The translations under genes and the position numbers were made by a program. Below the pieces are notes generated by a model. That model was not told the DNA's origin, did no database searches, and worked only from the letters and a program-made list of their open reading frames with translations. Source: Nocardia nova NBRC 15556 (GTDB lineage Bacteria; Actinomycetota; Actinomycetes; Mycobacteriales; Mycobacteriaceae). From it: 64,000 bases of DNA. This document shows, piece by piece, positions 8,022-16,025 of this stretch. Location of the stretch: assembly GCF_001613005.1 (NCBI RefSeq), contig NZ_BDBN01000044.1, positions 16,322 through 80,321 of the forward strand. The letters run 5' to 3'. How positions within the stretch are numbered: position 1 is the stretch's first letter; each line of letters begins with the position of its first letter.

Positions 8022-8993
8022 TCAGCGTCGGGCGGATACCAGGTCGGGAGCGAACGAATTCAGCCCCATCCCTTTGTATTTCGAGACCAGCTTGCGATAG
8101 CGGCGCCGGTTGCGCGCCAAGGCGGTATCGGTGACCGCGGCCGGCAGCGCGTGGTAGGCCAGGCGCAGTACCGTTGCGAGGGCGCGGAATTCGCGCTCCT
8201 GCCGCGGAGTCCACGGGTACGGCATGAGCTCGCGCACCTGGGGATGCATGATCCCGCAACCCAGCACGATGATCACGTGCCGGATGAACGGCGCGACCAT
8301 CCGCCACAGCGGCTCGGCGAGCGGCGGCAGGAAGTCCGGCCGCGGCGCCGCGTCGATCGCGCCGGTGGCCGCGGTCAGCGTGGGAGTGCGCCGCAATTGC
8401 TCGGCGACCACGCGGTTGTAGTGCTCGACCATCTCGCGGTAGTCGGCGATCGGCACAGACCGGCCGGGAAGGTGCAGCGGCGCGGTGCTCGCCCGGAAGG
8501 CGTCCCAGATCGCCTGGTCGTCGGCGGCCGTCGGCCGATCGCCGGTGACCGTCCGATACGCGTGGTACTGAACGAAGAAGGCGGAGTAGAGGATCCAGTT
8601 CCACGATTCCGGCGCCAGCGCCGAATACCGCACGCCGTCGGCGCCGACTCCCTTCACATCGCGATGCAGTCGCAAGAGCCGGTCGGCCTCGGCCAGCCGG
8701 TCGGCCTCCTCCGCCTGGTACAGGATCTGATCGGCCGCCGCGGTACGCCGCGCCCGCCCCCACGGCTCGTCGCGAACCCGGCCGGTGACCTCCAGCGCGG
8801 CCGAGACGGCGGGCAGCATGGTCTGGTCGTACAGGCCGACACCGAAGAGTCCGAGGAAAACCGACCCGGCCACCCGCTCGAACCGCCGCACCGCGGCCGC
8901 CGATGCATCGGCGTGTGCGCGAGTCGTCGCGGCATCACCGGCCGAGCGCGCCGGCTCCCGCGTCGGCGCCTCATGAGACACGGGGCAGGACAT
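8022..8993 (-). CDS. MpaB/DUF2236 family oxygenase-like protein
   Basis: About 323-residue protein resembling the DUF2236 family, which includes latex-clearing protein Lcp and fungal MpaB, many of them heme b oxygenases. Visible family-like parts are the N-terminal GSVFLGLFGVGLYDQTMLPAV, the WNWILYSAFFVQYHAY helix and the C-terminal YRKLVSKYKGMG tail. Heme ligands were not assigned with certainty. The ATG at 8993 is preferred over the adjacent GTG (8996) because AGGGAG lies 7 nt upstream of it. It is divergent from a TetR gene, and the gap holds a perfect palindrome, suggesting direct control by that repressor. The substrate is unknown. Confidence 0.75.
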   Translation of the reverse strand: MSCPVSHEAPTREPARSAGDAATTRAHADASAAAVRRFERVAGSVFLGLFGVGLYDQTMLPAVSAALEVTGRVRDEPWGRARRTAAADQILYQAEEADRLAEADRLLRLHRDVKGVGADGVRYSALAPESWNWILYSAFFVQYHAYRTVTGDRPTAADDQAIWDAFRASTAPLHLPGRSVPIADYREMVEHYNRVVAEQLRRTPTLTAATGAIDAAPRPDFLPPLAEPLWRMVAPFIRHVIIVLGCGIMHPQVRELMPYPWTPRQEREFRALATVLRLAYHALPAAVTDTALARNRRRYRKLVSKYKGMGLNSFAPDLVSARR

Positions 8994-9019
8994 CACAGAA
9001 CTCCCTTGTTCCGATTAGT

Positions 9020-9066
9020 GTGGTGCCACGCGGCACCACAAATGGTTCTGGTGTCAGAGTGCACCA
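9020..9066. promoter_or_regulatory. palindromic operator candidate in the TetR/oxygenase gap
   Basis: GTGGTGCCACGCGGCACCAC (9020-9039) has 8-bp perfect arms around ACGC. A weaker related pair, TGGTG..CACCA, lies at 9049-9066. Both share the TGGTG(C/T) half-site. They sit between the divergent oxygenase and TetR starts, which is the normal place for a TetR operator. Confidence 0.65.
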
Positions 9067-9088
9067 AAAGAGGGCGGTGGTCAAGATC

Positions 9089-9751
9089 ATGAATGCGGAT
9101 GCGGAGTCCCGAGGTCGCGCCGTGCGCGCCTACGGCGGGATCAGCGCGGCCGAACGCCGGGAACGGCGGCGCACCGCCCTGCTCGACGCGGCATTGGACC
9201 TGCTCGCAGAGGGCGGCGCGAATGCGGTGACCAAGCGCGCGGTCTGCGCCCGTGCCCGCCTGAACGACCGGTACTTCTACGAACATTTCGCCGATCGCGA
9301 CGTCCTGGTCCAGGCCCTGGCCGGGCAGCTCACCGCCGACGGCATCGCGGCCGTGATCTCGGCCACGCTGGCCGCGGGACCGGATCTGCACGAACAGGTC
9401 CGTGCCGCCGCCGACGCCGCGCTCGGATTCCTCGCCGCGGACCCGCGACGCCAAGCGCTGGTGCTGGCATCCCATTCCGATGCCGCATTGCAGAGCGGCC
9501 GGCTCAGCACTCAGCGCGATATCGCGGCCGCCATGGCCGCGGTGGTGCGGGAACTACGCCCGCCCGACCCGGCCGCCGCCCCGCTCGACCTGGATATGAC
9601 CGCCTACGCCGTCGTCAGCGGCACGCTGGAACTGGTAGCGGCGTGGATTCGTGGCGAATTCCGCGCCACCCGTACCCATCTCACCGAATTGATCGCCGCC
9701 CTGCTGCTGGCCGGCACCGCCATCACCCCGGCCGCGCCGGAGGACCGCTGA
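9089..9751 (+). CDS. TetR/AcrR family transcriptional regulator
   Basis: About 220-residue TetR protein. The N-terminal helix-turn-helix is visible as ALLDAALDLLAEGGANAVTKRAVCARARLNDRYFYEHFADRDVL, with the usual YFYEHF recognition-helix end. The C-terminal ligand domain is alanine-rich and not assignable. ATG 9089 is chosen since GAGGGCGG lies about 12 nt upstream and upstream residues look non-coding; GTG 9077 is an alternative. Divergent from the MpaB-type oxygenase, sharing a gap with a strong palindrome, so it probably represses that gene and itself. It ends 1 nt before the convergent GCS2 gene. Confidence 0.9.
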   Translation: MNADAESRGRAVRAYGGISAAERRERRRTALLDAALDLLAEGGANAVTKRAVCARARLNDRYFYEHFADRDVLVQALAGQLTADGIAAVISATLAAGPDLHEQVRAAADAALGFLAADPRRQALVLASHSDAALQSGRLSTQRDIAAAMAAVVRELRPPDPAAAPLDLDMTAYAVVSGTLELVAAWIRGEFRATRTHLTELIAALLLAGTAITPAAPEDR

Positions 9752-9752
9752 C

Positions 9753-10898
9753 TCAGCTATTCAATTCCTTGACCAGCGCGTCCACCACCGCGACCAGATC
9801 GCCCTGCGCGGCCGCCGCCACTCGTCGCTGCCGCTGATACGACGCCCCGCGTTCGACGATATCGGGCACCCGCGCGAGCTCGTTCTCGCACTGCAGCAGT
9901 TTCGCGGTGGGCTGCAACCGATCCAGCAGATCCATCAGATCGTCGGTGACCAGCCGCTCGTTGCTGTCGGAGTCGGTGATGATGATCGCGTCCAGGCCGT
10001 ACCGCGCTGCGCGCCACTTGTTCTCCTGCACATGCCACGGCGGCAGGGTGGGCATGGTCTCCCCCGCCTCCACCCTGCGATCCAGATCCACGATCAGGCA
10101 GTGGATCAGGGCGACGAGCGCGGAAAGTTCGAAGCGACTGGGGATGCCGTCGCAGACGCGAACCTCGATGGTCCCCCATTTCGGCGCGGGGCGGATATCC
10201 CAGTGCATCCCGCCGAGTTGTTCGAACACACCGGTTTTCATCTGGTCGTGCACGAAAGACTCGAACTGCGACCAGTTCTCGAACTGGAACGGCAAGCCGG
10301 CGGTCGGCAGCTGCTGGAACATCAGCGCGCGATTGCTCGCGTACCCGGTATCGATGCCGGCCCACATCGGTGAGGACGCCGACAGCGCCAGCAGATGCGG
10401 ATACGAGAGCAGCAGCGTGTTGAGAATCGGAAAGACCTTCTCCGGGTGCGAGACTCCCACGTGCACGTGCACGCCCCAGATCAGCATCTGGCGGCCCCAC
10501 CACTGGGTGCGGCTGATCAGCTCGTCGTAATGCTCGGAGCGAGTCAGCTGTTGCGTCGACCACTGGGCGAACGGATGGGTGCCCGCGCAGAACAGGTCCA
10601 CACCGACGCGGTCGGCGGCCGCGCGCACGGTGTCCATCGTGGCGTGCATCTCGTCGACCACCTCGCCGACGGTGTCGTGGACACCGCTGACGAGTTCGAC
10701 CGTATTCTTCAGCAGTTCCTTGGTGACATGCGGCGGGCCGTTGGGCGCCCGCAGATCACCGACCTGATCGAAGACCGCGGCGGCCGTATTGGAGAGATTG
10801 CGCGTCTGCTTGTCGACGAGCGCGATCTCCCATTCGACGCCCAGCGTCGGGCGGGGCGAGCCGTTCCAGGGAACCGTTCGAGAGCCAGCCCCACCCAT
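9753..10898 (-). CDS. GCS2-family carboxylate-amine ligase (glutamate-cysteine ligase type)
   Basis: 381-residue ATP-dependent ligase of the GCS2/YbdK family. Motifs: TLGVEWEIALVD near the N-terminus (acidic metal-binding residues), HPFAQW, GVHVHVGV, SSPMWAGIDTGYASNRALMFQQLP and EVRVCDG. Members join glutamate to cysteine weakly or use other amines; the actual substrate in actinobacteria is unclear. ATG 10898 is used, since it gives the normal family start just before the TLGVEWE block. It lies 13 nt after sodC on the same strand, so the two are likely co-transcribed. The order virR-sodC-GCS2 equals M. tuberculosis Rv0431-Rv0433. Confidence 0.88.
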   Translation of the reverse strand: MGGAGSRTVPWNGSPRPTLGVEWEIALVDKQTRNLSNTAAAVFDQVGDLRAPNGPPHVTKELLKNTVELVSGVHDTVGEVVDEMHATMDTVRAAADRVGVDLFCAGTHPFAQWSTQQLTRSEHYDELISRTQWWGRQMLIWGVHVHVGVSHPEKVFPILNTLLLSYPHLLALSASSPMWAGIDTGYASNRALMFQQLPTAGLPFQFENWSQFESFVHDQMKTGVFEQLGGMHWDIRPAPKWGTIEVRVCDGIPSRFELSALVALIHCLIVDLDRRVEAGETMPTLPPWHVQENKWRAARYGLDAIIITDSDSNERLVTDDLMDLLDRLQPTAKLLQCENELARVPDIVERGASYQRQRRVAAAAQGDLVAVVDALVKELNS

Positions 10899-10911
10899 GA
10901 CGAATCCGCTC

Positions 10912-11601
10912 TTACCCGATGACGCCGCAGGCGACCCGGCCGCCCGCGTCGCCGGTTGCCAGAGTCTCGGCATCGGGTCCGGGCGCGCCACCGTTGGCCT
11001 GCAGGTAGCGGTTCGGGATGTTGCCGAAGTTGTCGGCGCCGGCGTGGATCATCAGCGCCTTGCCCTTGACCTGGTCCAGCGTCACGGAGTCGGTGGTGGT
11101 CACCAGCTTCGCGGTGCCGTCCTTACCGACCTCGAGCGAGGTCAGATCGCCGCTGGAGGGATGGGCGTTCGACTCGCCCACCTGGAGGTGGCCACCGGCG
11201 GAGAGGAAGTTGCCCGGCGCGCCGCCGGACGGGGCGGTGGAGTTCGGCTCGCACTTGCCGTTCTGGTGGATGTGCAGGCCGTGGAAGCCCGGCTGCAGGC
11301 CGTGCGCGTCGACGGTGATCTGCAGCTTGTCGCCGGACTTGGCGATGGTGGCGGTGCCGACCTGCGCGCCGGAGGGGTCCTTCAACTGCACCGAGACCGA
11401 GTCGCCGGAGGGCGGGTTCTGCTCGGCGCCGGTGCCGGAGTTCTCCGCCGGACCGGCGCTACCGGTCCATACCGGCGGGGTGGTCCCCTTGACGTCGCTC
11501 GACTCCTGGCTGTTGCTGCACGCGACCAGGCCGAAAGCCGCGATCGCCAGCATCGGGGTCACAGTCCGCCAGGAGGGGCGACGGGTTGCGGAGGGGGCCA
11601 T
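10912..11601 (-). CDS. sodC: Cu,Zn superoxide dismutase lipoprotein
   Basis: 229-residue exported Cu,Zn superoxide dismutase that disproportionates superoxide at the cell envelope. The signal peptide ends in lipobox LVAC with Cys28, so it should be membrane-anchored. A Ser/Gly/Pro-rich linker (about 30-70) precedes the catalytic domain. Metal-ligand regions visible: HGLHIHQNGKCEP, GGHL.., SNAHPSSGDL, MIHAGADNF, and the C-terminal GDAGGRVACGVIG holding the disulfide Cys. AGGAG is 8 nt upstream of the ATG. It is 13 nt before the GCS2 ligase gene and follows the VirR-like gene on the same strand. Confidence 0.96.
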   Translation of the reverse strand: MAPSATRRPSWRTVTPMLAIAAFGLVACSNSQESSDVKGTTPPVWTGSAGPAENSGTGAEQNPPSGDSVSVQLKDPSGAQVGTATIAKSGDKLQITVDAHGLQPGFHGLHIHQNGKCEPNSTAPSGGAPGNFLSAGGHLQVGESNAHPSSGDLTSLEVGKDGTAKLVTTTDSVTLDQVKGKALMIHAGADNFGNIPNRYLQANGGAPGPDAETLATGDAGGRVACGVIG

Positions 11602-11717
11602 CGGAGAACTCCTTTACGAGTACCGAGTTTACGAGTAGTGCTGGTTGAACAGATTCCTTACCGGACAAGATCTTGCCAGAGCCGTTATGCACCGCACTGG
11701 TGGGGCTCGGTTGGGTT

Positions 11718-12278
11718 CTAGTTACCGGTGACGATGACGATGACGCCCGGCGGCGAGTCCGCGATTCCGGCGAAACGCGGCTCGGCCGATACTCCCAGTT
11801 CATTCGCGATCGCCTGGGCGGTTTCCCGCTCGTGCGGGGAATTTCCGTAATAGACAGTTGTTTTCGCGATCACACCGCCGGGATAGTTGCCGGTCTCGGT
11901 GACGTCGAAGCCCGCCGCGGTGAGCTGGCTCCCGGTGCGGGAGGCCAGGCCGGCGACGGTGCTGTTGTTCAGCACCCGGACCGGGACGGTCTTGTCCACA
12001 CCGGCCGTCGTGCTGGTCGCCGCCGCGGTGGTCGTGGTGAGCGTGCTCGTCGGCGCCGCGGTGGTCGTGGCCGCCGTCGTGGTGGCGGCGGCGCGGGTGG
12101 TGGTGACCGGCGCGGCCGTCGTTTCGGTGTCCGACGAGGTCTCCGCGGCAGCGGAATCGGAACTCGAGTTCGACAGCGCCATCGCGCCGAGGCCCGCGAA
12201 GACGATGGCCAGCGCGATCAGCACCATCGCGAGTGCTCGCAGCGGCGGTCCACCGGAGGGCGGATTCGGGTTGCTCAC
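11718..12278 (-). CDS. virR: VirR-like membrane protein with LytR_C domain
   Basis: 186 residues: a short cytoplasmic N-terminus, one membrane helix (ALAMVLIALAIVFAGLGAMAL, about 15-35), a long Thr/Ala-rich linker (about 45-95, many TTT runs), then an LytR_C domain (VPVRVLNNSTVAGLASRTGSQLTAAGF .. TTVYYG). This architecture and the position between the DUF3263 gene and sodC match M. tuberculosis Rv0431 (VirR), a cell-envelope protein affecting vesicle release. The start is GTG 12278 with no Shine-Dalgarno but TAGGGT 7 nt before it, suggesting a leaderless mRNA. Confidence 0.82.
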   Translation of the reverse strand: MSNPNPPSGGPPLRALAMVLIALAIVFAGLGAMALSNSSSDSAAAETSSDTETTAAPVTTTRAAATTTAATTTAAPTSTLTTTTAAATSTTAGVDKTVPVRVLNNSTVAGLASRTGSQLTAAGFDVTETGNYPGGVIAKTTVYYGNSPHERETAQAIANELGVSAEPRFAGIADSPPGVIVIVTGN

Positions 12279-12285
12279 GGTGTCG

Positions 12286-12291
12286 ACCCTA
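12286..12291 (-). promoter_or_regulatory. -10 box, leaderless start of virR-like gene
   Basis: TAGGGT on the minus strand ends 7 nt before GTG 12278. The TANNNT-to-start spacing of 6-7 nt and lack of a ribosome binding site fit a leaderless transcript. Confidence 0.5.
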
Positions 12292-12332
12292 GTCGCAGGG
12301 ATGAGCGTGCGCGCGCATCGGACATCGGCCGA

Positions 12333-12710
12333 TCAGACCTGAAAGCCCAGCCGCCGCGCCGCCCGCGATTTCTGCCGGCTGGCCCGCAACCGGCGCAGCC
12401 GTTTCACCAGCATGGGATCGGCGGCCAGCGCCTCGGGCTTGTCGACGACGGCGTTGAGGACCTGGTAGTAACGGGTGGCGGACATGGCGAACAGCTCCCG
12501 GATGGCTTCTTCCTTGGCACCGGCGTACTTCCACCACTTGCGCTCGAAATCGAGGATGTCGAGTTCGCGACGGGTGAGACCGTCGACCGCCGCCCCCTCT
12601 GGGGCGCCTTCGACCGCCGCGCCGGAGGCGCCTTCGACCACTGCCACGATCTCTTCGCTCGCGGAGCTGTCCTCGCTTGCGGATAGATTCCGGGCCGCTG
12701 CGCTGTCCAT
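12333..12710 (-). CDS. DUF3263 family protein
   Basis: 125-residue protein. The N-terminal ~45 residues are low-complexity (Ala/Glu/Ser); the C-terminal ~80 hold the DUF3263 core (LTRRELDILDFERKWWKYAG .. EEAIRELFAMSATRYYQVLNAVVDKPEALAADPMLVKRLRRLRASRQ). The helical arrangement with RYYQxLN resembles a helix-turn-helix DNA-binding fold; function unproven. Start ATG 12710 has GAGGGAGCG just upstream. Divergent from def, as in M. tuberculosis Rv0430/Rv0429c. Confidence 0.87.
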   Translation of the reverse strand: MDSAAARNLSASEDSSASEEIVAVVEGASGAAVEGAPEGAAVDGLTRRELDILDFERKWWKYAGAKEEAIRELFAMSATRYYQVLNAVVDKPEALAADPMLVKRLRRLRASRQKSRAARRLGFQV

Positions 12711-12822
12711 ATCGCTCCCTCGCCGAATCAACAACGGACGACAGTCGTCGTCATTCAACCACGCGGCACACCCGTTCACCGAGGCGTCGTACGGCGTGTC
12801 GGGCCGTACACGCGGCGCCGCG

Positions 12823-12828
12823 TAAAGT
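12823..12828 (+). promoter_or_regulatory. -10 box upstream of def
   Basis: TAAAGT lies 8 nt before the def ATG (12837), and no Shine-Dalgarno is present between them, so a very short or absent leader is likely. Confidence 0.4.
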
Positions 12829-12836
12829 GTGCCACC

Positions 12837-13427
12837 ATGGCGATTCTCCCGATCCGCATCGTCGGCGATCCGGTGCTGCACAACCCGACCCGGCAGGTGT
12901 CGCAGTCGCCGGACGAGCTCGCCGGCCTGATCGCGGACATGTACGAAACCCTCGATGCCGCCAACGGAGTCGGGCTGGCCGCCAATCAGGTCGGTGAATC
13001 GCTGCGCCTGTTCGTCTACGACTGCCCCGACGTGCAGCCCGACGGTTCGGTGCAGCGGCGGCGCGGCGCGGTGATCAACCCGGTGCTGGAAACCTCCGAG
13101 ATCCCCGAAACCATGCCCGATCCCGACGACGACGAGGAGGGCTGCCTCTCCGTTCCGGGTGAGCAGTTCCCCACCGGCCGCGCCGACTGGGCGCGGGTCA
13201 CCGGCACCGACGAACACGGCGAGCCGGTCACCATCGAGGGCAAGGGTTTCTTCGCCCGCATGCTCCAGCACGAGGTCGGCCACCTCGACGGCTTCCTCTA
13301 TGTGGATGTGCTGATCGGCCGCAACGCCCGCGCCGCGAAGAAGGCGATCAAGCGCAACGGCTGGGGCACACCGGGTCTGAGCTGGGTGCCGGGCGAGGTG
13401 CCGGATCCGTTCGGGCATGACGACTGA
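12837..13427 (+). CDS. def: peptide deformylase
   Basis: 196-residue metal enzyme that removes the N-formyl group from nascent proteins. All three family motifs are present: GVGLAANQ (44-51), EEGCLS (metal-ligand Cys about 103) and QHEVGHLDG (His145, Glu146, His149). An insert DPDDDE before the Cys motif is typical of actinobacterial enzymes. Its 3' end overlaps the GNAT gene by 11 nt, so the two are likely one transcript, as in M. tuberculosis (Rv0429c-Rv0428c). Confidence 0.97.
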   Translation: MAILPIRIVGDPVLHNPTRQVSQSPDELAGLIADMYETLDAANGVGLAANQVGESLRLFVYDCPDVQPDGSVQRRRGAVINPVLETSEIPETMPDPDDDEEGCLSVPGEQFPTGRADWARVTGTDEHGEPVTIEGKGFFARMLQHEVGHLDGFLYVDVLIGRNARAAKKAIKRNGWGTPGLSWVPGEVPDPFGHDD

Positions 13428-14406
13428 CCGTCCCGATATCCCGCTCGGGCGCCGCGTGGTGGTGCGGTACCGCCTGCCCGAGGGTTATCCGCAGCAGTTC
13501 ACGGATGTGATCGGCGAACTCGTCGCACCGGATCCGGTGCAGGTCCGCACCGCCGACGGCACCACGGTGACCATCGCACCCGATCGGGTGGTGGCGATGA
13601 AAGCATTGGGGCCGCGCCCGATCCGGATCGGTGAGATCCGCGCGCTGGAAGCGGCGGCGATCGACGGCTGGCCCGGGCTCGAACGGGCCTGGTTCGACGG
13701 CTGGTTGTGCAGTGCCGGCAACGGATACAGCCATCGCGCGAATTCCGCTGTGCCACTGGGCGAATCCGGTCGCAACGCCGCCCTCGACATGCGCACGCTG
13801 CAACGCATCGGCGAGTGGTACACCGAACACGGTCTGCCGCTGCAGCTTCGGCTCCCCGACCGCCTGGCGCCGGTGCCGCCGGGCTGGCGCACCTGGGGCG
13901 AGACGAGGGTGCTCGGCATCGATATCGCCACTTTCGTACTGCCGCAGGGTCCGTCGATGGTCCGCATCGACGAGCGGCCGCACCCGGCCTGGCTGGAACT
14001 GCACCGGCACCGCGGGGAGGACACCGTCGACGTGGCCGCGCCGCTGCCCGATACCGACGTGCTCACCGCGGTTTGCGACGGTGAACTCGGTTTCGCCGCG
14101 CTGGGCCTGCCGACTCCGCTGGCGATCGGCCGCGGCGCCCTGACCACCGCCCCCGACGGCCGACACTGGATCGGCCTGAGTTGTCTCGCGGTCGCCGCAC
14201 CCCACCGCCGCCACGGCCTGGGCACCCTCGTCTGCGCCGAACTGATCAACTGGGGCTACAAACGCGGCGCCACCCACGCCTACGTCCAGGTGGAGGTGAA
14301 CAACGACGCCGCCCTCGCGATGTACCGGGAGATGGGCTTCGTCGACCATCACACCTACCGCTACGCCGCTCCGGACCCCGAGGCGGGCCGCCACCGCCGC
14401 GAGTGA
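13417..14406 (+). CDS. GNAT-family N-acetyltransferase
   Basis: 329-residue protein with two parts. The first ~60 residues (GRRVVVRYRLPEG.. PDPVQVRTADGTTVTIAPDRVVAMKALGPRP) resemble the small barrel seen in Rv0428c-type proteins. The C-terminal GNAT fold has acetyl-CoA motif A near residues 247-270 (LAVAAPHRRHGLGTLVCAELINWG) and the motif B end VEVNNDAALAMYREMGFVDHHTYRYAAP. The acceptor substrate is unknown. The start lies inside the def 3' end (11-nt overlap), and xthA follows 22 nt later on the same strand. Confidence 0.85.
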   Translation: MTTDRPDIPLGRRVVVRYRLPEGYPQQFTDVIGELVAPDPVQVRTADGTTVTIAPDRVVAMKALGPRPIRIGEIRALEAAAIDGWPGLERAWFDGWLCSAGNGYSHRANSAVPLGESGRNAALDMRTLQRIGEWYTEHGLPLQLRLPDRLAPVPPGWRTWGETRVLGIDIATFVLPQGPSMVRIDERPHPAWLELHRHRGEDTVDVAAPLPDTDVLTAVCDGELGFAALGLPTPLAIGRGALTTAPDGRHWIGLSCLAVAAPHRRHGLGTLVCAELINWGYKRGATHAYVQVEVNNDAALAMYREMGFVDHHTYRYAAPDPEAGRHRRE

Positions 14407-14416
14407 ACCCGCCGAC

Positions 14417-14422
14417 TAACCT
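14417..14422 (+). promoter_or_regulatory. -10 box, leaderless start of xthA
   Basis: TAACCT ends 6 nt before the xthA ATG at 14429 with no ribosome binding site between. xthA therefore seems to have its own leaderless promoter besides read-through from def. Confidence 0.5.
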
Positions 14423-14428
14423 CGTTTC

Positions 14429-15295
14429 ATGCGGTTGGCCACCTGGAATGTGAATTCGATTCGATCCCGAGTGGATCGGGTCGTGTCGTGGCTGGACCGC
14501 GCCGATATCGATGTGCTGGCCATCCAGGAAACCAAATGCCGCGACGACCAGTTCCCGGCCGAGCGGTTCGAAGAGGCCGGCTACGAGGTCGTGCACACCG
14601 GCTTCAGTCAGTGGAACGGGGTGGCGATCGCCTCCCGGGTGGGCATCGACGAGGTCGAGGTCACCTTCCCCGGCCAGCCCGGATTCGACAAGGACGCCGG
14701 GGCCTCGCTGATCAGCGCGCCGGTGGTGGAGGCACGGGCGATCGGCGCCACCTGCGGTGGCGTCCGGGTGTGGAGTTTGTACGTACCCAACGGGCGCACA
14801 CTGACCGATCCGCACTACACCTACAAGCTGGAATGGCTTGCGGCCCTGCGTGATTCCGGCGCGGCCTGGTTGGGGGCCGACCCGTCGGCGCAGATCGCGC
14901 TGTGCGGCGACTGGAATATCGCACCCACCGACGACGACGTGTGGTCGCCGGAATTCTTCGCGCACAAGACGCACACCTCGGCGCCGGAGCGAGCCGCGTT
15001 CGACGCCGTCGTGGCGGCGGGATTCACCGATGTGATGCGCCCGTTCGCCCCCGGTCCAGGTGTCTACACCTACTGGGACTACACCCAGCTGCGCTTTCCG
15101 CGCAAGGAGGGTATGCGCATCGATTTCGTCCTCGCCTCACCCGCGCTGAGCGCCCGCGCCGTCGATGCCGGGGTCGATCGCGAGGAACGAAAGGGTAAGG
15201 GCGCCAGCGATCATGCGCCCGTGGTGGTCGAATTCTCGGACTCTCCGGCGCTTTCGGAGCGGCCGGGACCGGAGGTCAGCTCTGCCGGGTCTTGA
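14429..15295 (+). CDS. xthA: exodeoxyribonuclease III (AP endonuclease, ExoIII family)
   Basis: 288-residue Mg2+-dependent nuclease for base-excision repair. Motifs in order: TWNVNSIRSR (Asn7), DVLAIQETKC (metal-binding Glu34), VWSLYVPNGR, LCGDWNIAPTDDDVW, YTYWDYTQLRFPRKEGMRIDFVLAS and SDHAPVVVEF with the catalytic His-Asp pair. The full set marks the ExoIII branch. It overlaps the convergent membrane-protein gene by 20 nt at the 3' end. The position beside def/GNAT matches M. tuberculosis Rv0427c. Confidence 0.96.
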   Translation: MRLATWNVNSIRSRVDRVVSWLDRADIDVLAIQETKCRDDQFPAERFEEAGYEVVHTGFSQWNGVAIASRVGIDEVEVTFPGQPGFDKDAGASLISAPVVEARAIGATCGGVRVWSLYVPNGRTLTDPHYTYKLEWLAALRDSGAAWLGADPSAQIALCGDWNIAPTDDDVWSPEFFAHKTHTSAPERAAFDAVVAAGFTDVMRPFAPGPGVYTYWDYTQLRFPRKEGMRIDFVLASPALSARAVDAGVDREERKGKGASDHAPVVVEFSDSPALSERPGPEVSSAGS

Positions 15296-15914
15296 TGGCG
15301 TCGTGGGAGATGTAGACGTCGTAACTGCCGGGCATCGCGATCACCGCGTTGCCGTAGGCCGAGCGGATGAACGGTTCGGTGTACCAGCTGTGCTCGCGCA
15401 TATCGGTGAAGAAGTCTCCGTCGCCGCCATTGAGCATGGTCTGGTGCTGACTCACCGCGGCACCGTCGAGCCGCTGACCGTAGAGCCGGGTCACCTTGTA
15501 GCCGGAATGGAATCCGAGCGCGTTGACCCACGGCTCCAATTCCACGATATCGGCCTGTAGCACCCACAGATCACCCTCGATCCGATAGGTCTGATGCGTC
15601 TCGTCGTGATGGCCGTCGCCGTAGAGGGTGAGCTCGATATCGAGGGTATGGTCTTTGCCCGCAACGCTTTTCGCGACGACGTGCGCGGCCTTCACCTCAC
15701 CGGTCAGCCCGAGGTAGGTCTGCAGCAGGGTCACCGCCCACAGCAGGACGACCGCCACCAGCAGCACCACCAGCCCACTCGCGCCGCGCCCGATATGGCT
15801 GCGCCAGCCCGCCTTCCGGGCGCGCAGGACGGCCGTGACCAGCATCGCGATCGCGACGACGAAGAGCACCGCCAGCAATGCCTGGATCCAGCCGAAGGCC
15901 ATCGGGAACACCAT
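15276..15914 (-). CDS. membrane-anchored protein of unknown function
   Basis: About 212 residues from ATG 15914 (an ATG at 15947 would add 11). Two N-terminal helices are seen (FGWIQALLAVLFVVAIAMLVTAVL and GASGLVVLLVAVVLLWAVTLLQTY), then a ~150-residue domain, probably outside the membrane, containing HTLDIELTLYGDGHHDETHQTYRIEGDLWVLQADIVELEPW. No catalytic motif was recognised. The tail overlaps the 3' end of xthA by 20 nt. Coding is supported by the clean helix/soluble-domain arrangement. Confidence 0.72.
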   Translation of the reverse strand: MVFPMAFGWIQALLAVLFVVAIAMLVTAVLRARKAGWRSHIGRGASGLVVLLVAVVLLWAVTLLQTYLGLTGEVKAAHVVAKSVAGKDHTLDIELTLYGDGHHDETHQTYRIEGDLWVLQADIVELEPWVNALGFHSGYKVTRLYGQRLDGAAVSQHQTMLNGGDGDFFTDMREHSWYTEPFIRSAYGNAVIAMPGSYDVYISHDAIKTRQS

Positions 15915-15972
15915 GCCGACAGTTGTACCCGCATTCGGGTACCGCACGCGGGCGAGTCGGACACGAATACGC

Positions 15973-16004
15973 CACGGCCGGCCGGGATTTCCCGGCCGGC
16001 CGTG
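15973..16004 (-). terminator. 14-bp hairpin downstream of the FadE5-like gene
   Basis: CACGGCCGGCCGGG (15973-15986) pairs perfectly with CCCGGCCGGCCGTG (15991-16004) around an ATTT loop. It lies 21 nt past the stop of the leftward acyl-CoA dehydrogenase, before the start of the next leftward gene. Confidence 0.75.
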
Positions 16005-16025
16005 TGCGCGGTGTGGGCTTCGAGC

